From NCBI RefSeq assembly GCF_009849585.1, contig NZ_VCRN01000017.1, positions 35,668 through 99,667 on the forward strand: 64,000 bases of DNA, written 5' to 3'. Below, piece after piece: positions 59,802 through 64,000 of this stretch. Every line of letters begins with the position of its first letter. The stretch's first letter is position 1. A program made the translations under genes and the position numbers. The DNA is from Bacillus sp. ZZV12-4809 (GTDB lineage: Bacteria > Bacillota > Bacilli > Bacillales > Cytobacillaceae). The notes under the pieces are model-generated. The model searched no databases. It was not told where the DNA came from and was given only the letters and a program-made list of their open reading frames with translations.

Positions 59802-60014
59802 CTATTGACTGGATAGAATGTTATATCCGCAGTCCTTGATGGCCTGCTCAAAATCCATGAAGGAGGCAGCATCTTCATCAAAGGCAATGACTGCTTCACC
59901 ACTCATGGAATTAATTTTAATCTTCCGGACACCCCACACATCATACAAAGCTTTGCTTAGTTTTTCTTCATCTGCCTGATCCATGTTTTCGATTGATACT
60001 GTTCGAGTAATCAA
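59802..60014 (-). CDS. HMA-like domain protein lacking the CxxC motif
   Basis: A 70-residue protein with the beta-alpha-beta pattern of heavy-metal-associated domains: TRTVSIENMDQADEEKL, VWGVRKIKINSMSGEAVIAF and FEQAIKDCGYNIL. The metal-binding CxxC loop is replaced by MDQAD, so metal binding like CopZ is unlikely. It lies six bases after the DUF1641 gene in the fdh operon. Its job may be assembly or protein-protein contact; this is inference only. Confidence 0.7.
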   Translation of the reverse strand: MITRTVSIENMDQADEEKLSKALYDVWGVRKIKINSMSGEAVIAFDEDAASFMDFEQAIKDCGYNILSSQ

Positions 60015-60020
60015 TATTAA

Positions 60021-60527
60021 TCACTCTCCTGTTTTATAATGGCTGTACTCTTTTCCCATTTCCCTGCCCATTCCTTTAAGAAAACCAAGCATAGAATGGA
60101 TGGCCAGATTAATGTCTGGATCACGCATCGCCTTCATAAGGCCGAGCACACTGGTCTTTTCATTGCTTTTCATCACTTCTGCCGATTCATCAAGGCCTTT
60201 AGTGATAGCATTCATCATGATATTCATCTGCTGGGGATCAAGGGAGCCCAGAAAATCGACGGTATTAAAACCATTGCGGATAATATTGTGCATGTTTGGC
60301 TGGTTCACCTGGTCAATCGCAATGGCAGCTACTTTTTCTTTTGAATGCAGAAATCCTTGAACAATATCAAGTATGCCAGATCTTTGAAGCTGTCCGATGA
60401 TATCAATGGCACTTGAGATCGCTTCCCGATTCTGGCCAAGCTGCGTTAAAAGATCAGCTATATCCTTTGCATGTTCTTCCTGTGCTGAAGGCTGAATCAG
60501 CTCAATTTGCTTGATCGCTTTCGCCAT
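60021..60527 (-). CDS. yjgD: DUF1641 protein (YjgD-like)
   Basis: A 168-residue, mostly helical protein of the DUF1641 group: AKAIKQIELIQPSAQEEHAKD, LTQLGQNREAISSAIDIIGQ, LGLMKAMRDPDINLAIHSMLGFLKGMG (as separate motifs). It overlaps the end of the formate dehydrogenase gene by 26 bases. The pair is conserved as yjgC-yjgD in B. subtilis. DUF1641 proteins accompany formate dehydrogenases and are thought to act with the enzyme. Confidence 0.85.
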   Translation of the reverse strand: MAKAIKQIELIQPSAQEEHAKDIADLLTQLGQNREAISSAIDIIGQLQRSGILDIVQGFLHSKEKVAAIAIDQVNQPNMHNIIRNGFNTVDFLGSLDPQQMNIMMNAITKGLDESAEVMKSNEKTSVLGLMKAMRDPDINLAIHSMLGFLKGMGREMGKEYSHYKTGE

Positions 60528-63495
60528 CGTAGATGCCCTCCTTTTTCAGCATTTCCGGAATGGAGATAAAGTCGTCCCGGCTCCATTTTTTCTCAGTTTC
60601 TACACCAATATGGGGCTGCGGGTTGCCAAACCTGAAGTTGTGGTGAGGAAGCGGTGAATCGCCGTCCCGCTCCAGCACTTCCATTTTCACCTGCATTTCC
60701 TTGTAGTTCGGCGTATGGGTGATTTTGTCATGATAGCTGCTGGTCAGCTTATTGACTGCTCCCATTCCTTCAGTTGTGTGCATCGGCAAATACAATTCTC
60801 TTCCTTTAACTTGATCGGTCACCCAAACCTTTACTTTCACATGGCCGTAAGGGGAGGTCAGGCGCACAAGACTGCCTGTTTGGATAGTCCTTTCCTTTGC
60901 CAGTTCTGGAGAAACCTCCAGCCAAAGCTCCGGCACTTTATAGGAAATGCCTTCAGATCGATAGGTCATATTGCCTTCATGAAAATGCTCCAGGATTCTT
61001 CCGTTATTCAAGTGAAGGTCGTATTCCTCTCCGGCATCAAATGGAGGAGTCCAATCCACTGTGATTAAACGGGCTTTTCCATCCGGAAAATGGAACAGAT
61101 CTTGATAAAGCAAAGGTGTATCCGTTCCATCTGGTGCAACAGGCCAAACAAGGCTTTCCCAGTTTTCAAGGCGCTTGTAGCTGACACCGGCAAAAACAGG
61201 CGAAAGCTTGGCCGCTTCATCCATGATTTCACCAGGATCATTATAATGCCAGTTTGCGCCAAGCCTGTTGGCCAGCTCCTGAAAGATGAGCCAATCCGGT
61301 TTGCTGTCCCCGAGCGGCTCGAAAACTTTTTTGAATCTCTGAATTCGCCGCTCTGTATTAGTGAAGGTGCCGTCTTTTTCAAGGCTTGGCGCTGCCGGCA
61401 GAATCACATCCGCAAATTGGGCCGTTTTGGAAAAGAAAATATCCTGCACGACAAAGAAATCCAGTTTTTCAAATGCTTCGTGAACATAATTGATATTTGA
61501 ATCCACTAGACCCATTTCTTCACCAAAAAGATACATGCCTTTTACTTTGCCAGCCTGGATGGCCTCTACGATTTGGTGGTTATTGAGGCCGGGATTTTTA
61601 GGGAGTTCAGTACCCCACGCCTGTTCGAAGCGGGTGCGTATTTCATCATTTTCGATTGGCTGATATCCCGGAAGCCAGGTAGGCATGGTGCCAAAATCAC
61701 TCGCACCCTGGACGTTATTATGGCCGCGAAGAGGGTAGGCGCCTGCACCAGGCTTGCCAAAATTGCCTGTAACTAATAAAAGGTTAGCAATGGCTGTGCT
61801 AGTATCCGTGCCGCCTAAATGCTGCGTGACACCCATGGCCCATAAAATGCACGTACCTTTGGCTTCATGAATCATTTTTGCAATTTTAATTAAAGTTTCC
61901 TTTGAAATCCCTGTAACTTCCTCCGCATACTCAAGTGTGAATTTTTCAAGGGACTTTATATATTCATCCACATGATTTACACGCGTATTTAGAAAATCAC
62001 GAGCTTCCCAGCCCTGGTCAATAAAGTATTTTGTAACAGCTGAAAGCCAGACAAGATCGGTTCCCGGCTTCGGATGAATATGCAGATCAGCACGATCCGC
62101 CAGATCATTTTTCCGGAGATCAGCTACTATCAGCTTCTGTTCCGCTAATTTGTGCGCCCGTTTGATTCGGGTTGCCAGGACAGGGTGGGATTCTGCCGGG
62201 TTCGCACCGACCACAATGATTAAATCGGAGCTGGCAATATCCTTCATTGTACCGGAGTCCCCGCCGATGCCCACAGTACGGATAAGACCCATGGAGGCAG
62301 GTGTCTGACAATATCTTGAACAATTATCAATATTGTTCGTTTTAAAAATGGCTCTTGCCAGCTTTTGGAACAGATAGTTTTCCTCGTTGGAACATTTAGA
62401 AGATGCAATGAAGCCGAGGGCATCCGGCCCGCTTTCTTCTTTAATGGAAGTGAATTTCTCTGCAATTACTGTGAGAGCCTCATCCCATGTTGCTTCATAA
62501 AACTTATCTCCTTTTCTGATTAAGGGCTTCGTAAGGCGTTCTTTGCTGTTCACAAAGCTCCAGCCGAATTTTCCCTTCACACAAGTGGAAATCCCATTTA
62601 CAGGAGCTTCAGGCGACGGCTGGATTTTGAGAATTTCCCGGTCTTTCGTCCAAACCTCAAAGCTGCATCCCACACCGCAATAGGTGCAGACCGTTTTAGT
62701 CCGCTTAATACGGGCTTCCCGCATCGCTGCTTCAACATTGGATATAGCAAATATCTCTTTGTATCCGGGTTCAACTTCTTTCGTTAAATCAATCATCGGC
62801 TCAAGAAGAGGCTTTGGAATATTTGTGAGATAGCCTGCTTTGCCGAGCATCGATTTTTCCATTAGAGCATTGCAGGGGCACACTGTCACACAATGACCGC
62901 AGGATACGCAGGAGGATTCATTAATCGGCACATCATTATCCCAAATCACGCGCGGCTGCTCCCGATCCCAGGCAATGCTCAGCACCTCGCTCACCTGAAG
63001 GTCCTGGCATGCCTCCACACAAAGACCGCAAAGGATGCACTGATCCGGCTCATACCGGTAAAAAGGATTAGAATTATCCTGCGGGTATGGCTTTGGCTTA
63101 AATTCATACTTCTGATGTTCAATCTTAAAATGCTCCGCCGTATTATGCACCACACAATTTCCATTATTGTTATCGCATACCGTGCAATAGAGCTCATGAT
63201 TTTTTAAAATACGGGACATGCCTTCAAGCTGAGCTTCCTTTGCCAGCTCTGACACCGAACTTACTTTCAGATTCGGCTCTGCTTTCGTCGCACAGGACCT
63301 TTTCAATTCGCCATCAATTTCTACATAACAGGTATCACACGACTGAATGACACCAACCCCTAAATCGGGCTGGGAGGAACAAATTCCGGGAAGAAAGTGA
63401 TTCTGATCCCGCGCCGCTTCAAAAATCGATTGACCGGGTTTTGCTTCGATCTCTTTATCATCCAGGTAAAAAGTAAATTTTCCACCGTCCATCAT
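60502..63495 (-). CDS. yjgC: Formate dehydrogenase alpha subunit (YjgC-like), cysteine form
   Basis: A 997-residue NuoG/FdhA-type enzyme. An N-terminal [2Fe-2S] domain (CSSQPDLGVGVIQSCDTC) is followed by further cysteine motifs (CTVCDNNNGNCVVH), two 4Fe-4S motifs (CILCGLCVEACQ, CVSCGHCVTVCPC), the 4Fe-4S site of the catalytic domain (CTYCGVGCSFEVW), and a bis-MGD molybdopterin domain. The active-site position is Cys396 (NCSRYCQTPASMG, codon TGT), not selenocysteine. It oxidises formate to CO2, probably NAD-linked or cytosolic. The ATG at 63495 (or 63492) follows AGGCGGTG. It heads a four-gene operon with DUF1641, HMA-like and zinc-ribbon proteins. Confidence 0.93.
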   Translation of the reverse strand: MMDGGKFTFYLDDKEIEAKPGQSIFEAARDQNHFLPGICSSQPDLGVGVIQSCDTCYVEIDGELKRSCATKAEPNLKVSSVSELAKEAQLEGMSRILKNHELYCTVCDNNNGNCVVHNTAEHFKIEHQKYEFKPKPYPQDNSNPFYRYEPDQCILCGLCVEACQDLQVSEVLSIAWDREQPRVIWDNDVPINESSCVSCGHCVTVCPCNALMEKSMLGKAGYLTNIPKPLLEPMIDLTKEVEPGYKEIFAISNVEAAMREARIKRTKTVCTYCGVGCSFEVWTKDREILKIQPSPEAPVNGISTCVKGKFGWSFVNSKERLTKPLIRKGDKFYEATWDEALTVIAEKFTSIKEESGPDALGFIASSKCSNEENYLFQKLARAIFKTNNIDNCSRYCQTPASMGLIRTVGIGGDSGTMKDIASSDLIIVVGANPAESHPVLATRIKRAHKLAEQKLIVADLRKNDLADRADLHIHPKPGTDLVWLSAVTKYFIDQGWEARDFLNTRVNHVDEYIKSLEKFTLEYAEEVTGISKETLIKIAKMIHEAKGTCILWAMGVTQHLGGTDTSTAIANLLLVTGNFGKPGAGAYPLRGHNNVQGASDFGTMPTWLPGYQPIENDEIRTRFEQAWGTELPKNPGLNNHQIVEAIQAGKVKGMYLFGEEMGLVDSNINYVHEAFEKLDFFVVQDIFFSKTAQFADVILPAAPSLEKDGTFTNTERRIQRFKKVFEPLGDSKPDWLIFQELANRLGANWHYNDPGEIMDEAAKLSPVFAGVSYKRLENWESLVWPVAPDGTDTPLLYQDLFHFPDGKARLITVDWTPPFDAGEEYDLHLNNGRILEHFHEGNMTYRSEGISYKVPELWLEVSPELAKERTIQTGSLVRLTSPYGHVKVKVWVTDQVKGRELYLPMHTTEGMGAVNKLTSSYHDKITHTPNYKEMQVKMEVLERDGDSPLPHHNFRFGNPQPHIGVETEKKWSRDDFISIPEMLKKEGIYDGESDQAN

Positions 63496-63576
63496 GCACA
63501 CCGCCTATTCATTTGTTCTATTTGAAAAGTATTTGTTAAAAGTGGGAAATGTATTACAAAATGGGGTGAATTGGCA

Positions 63577-64000
63577 GGAGAGGGAGTGAGGAGAGAGCGG
63601 TGGCCACAGGGGAGTCATGAACCGAAAAACAGGAGTGGCGTTGAAAAATGGTCACCATAGAAGAGTGATGATGCCCAAAATAGAAGAGGCGTTGAGAAAA
63701 CGGTCATTATAGAGGAGTGATAGCGCCCAAAACAGAAGAGGCCTTGAGAAAACGGTCATTATAGAGGAGTGATAGCGCCCAAAACAGAAGAGGCCTTGAG
63801 AAAACGGTCATTATAGAGGAGTGATAACGCCCAAAACAGAAGAGGCGTTGAGAAAACGGTCATTATAGAGGAGTGATGATGACCAAAATAGAAGAGGCCT
63901 TGAGAAAACGGTCACCATAGAAGAGTGATGATGCCCAAAATAGAAGAGGCGATGAGAAAACGGTCACTATAGAGGAATGATGGTGCCCAAAACAGAAGAG
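63577..64000. repeat. 52-bp tandem array running off the right edge
   Basis: Unit starts at 63629, 63681, 63733, 63785, 63837, 63889, 63941 and 63993 are exactly 52 bp apart. The consensus contains CAGAAGAGGCCTTGAGAAAA, CGGTCATTATAGAGGAGTGA and TAGCGCCCAAAA. A degenerate unit precedes 63629. Units differ by a few substitutions only. It lies upstream of the formate dehydrogenase gene and continues beyond the window. It is unrelated in sequence to the arrays at 601 and 30305. Confidence 0.92.

Overview
The window looks like chromosomal DNA of a low-GC, endospore-forming Bacillaceae (Bacillus, Cytobacillus or Mesobacillus type). The evidence is a tricistronic GerA-type germinant receptor, CotF-like coat proteins, Spo0E-like phosphatases, BceRSAB, a proline T-box, Fur, CcpA (cre) and GntR-type operators, and Bacillus-like ribosome binding sites with ATG, GTG and TTG starts. 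No rRNA, tRNA, phage or complete insertion sequence was seen.

Layout. 1-1.6 kb: the end of a bile-acid:sodium symporter family gene, a 41-bp tandem array, and yabR. 1.7-3.4 kb: a ribonuclease J paralogue. 3.6-12 kb: a Fur-controlled six-gene siderophore operon. It has the RhbABCDEF set and lacks the acyltransferase RhbG, so schizokinen is the likely product. 12-15 kb: a dispersed palindromic element, a proline T-box and proBA. 15-18.8 kb: a PAS histidine kinase, a membrane protein, a BsrE-like 30-residue toxin, a thiol-redox lipoprotein whose first redox cysteine is an in-frame UGA followed by an fdhF-like SECIS hairpin, and a Spo0E-like protein. 18.9-23.1 kb: an OFA transporter and an FdhF/YdeP molybdoenzyme, each behind a related structured leader ending in a terminator. 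23-30.3 kb: LysM/SPOR protein, adhB with yraD-G homologues, a 6S-like RNA candidate, a polysaccharide deacetylase, YqhV, a methyltransferase and GrpB. 30.3-31.2 kb: a 17-copy ~52-bp array.

31.2-39.4 kb is a chitobiose/N-acetylglucosamine region: GntR regulator, chbB-chbC-chbA-chbF-chbG, nagP, nagB, and a SIS-domain protein whose C-terminus is a Spo0E-like motif. 39.4-44 kb holds bceB-bceA-bceS-bceR on the minus strand. 44.1-49.3 kb holds a TPR-type HTH regulator divergent from a large secreted subtilase. 50-53.8 kb is a gerB-gerA-gerC operon. 54-55.8 kb is a MarR-MFS pair. 56.2-58.2 kb is an operon of a small ORF, a SasA/RelP-type alarmone synthetase, a membrane protein and a TetR regulator, driven by a promoter carrying three TGACA-type palindromes. 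58.3-63.5 kb is a second OFA transporter and a YjgC-like formate dehydrogenase operon. The window ends in a 52-bp tandem array.

The most notable observation is the probable selenoprotein at 17926-18429. Next are the SIS-Spo0E fusion, the TetR-controlled alarmone-synthetase operon, the paired leaders before two formate/oxalate-related genes, and three unrelated intergenic tandem arrays. All functions are inferred from motifs read by eye; no database search was possible.
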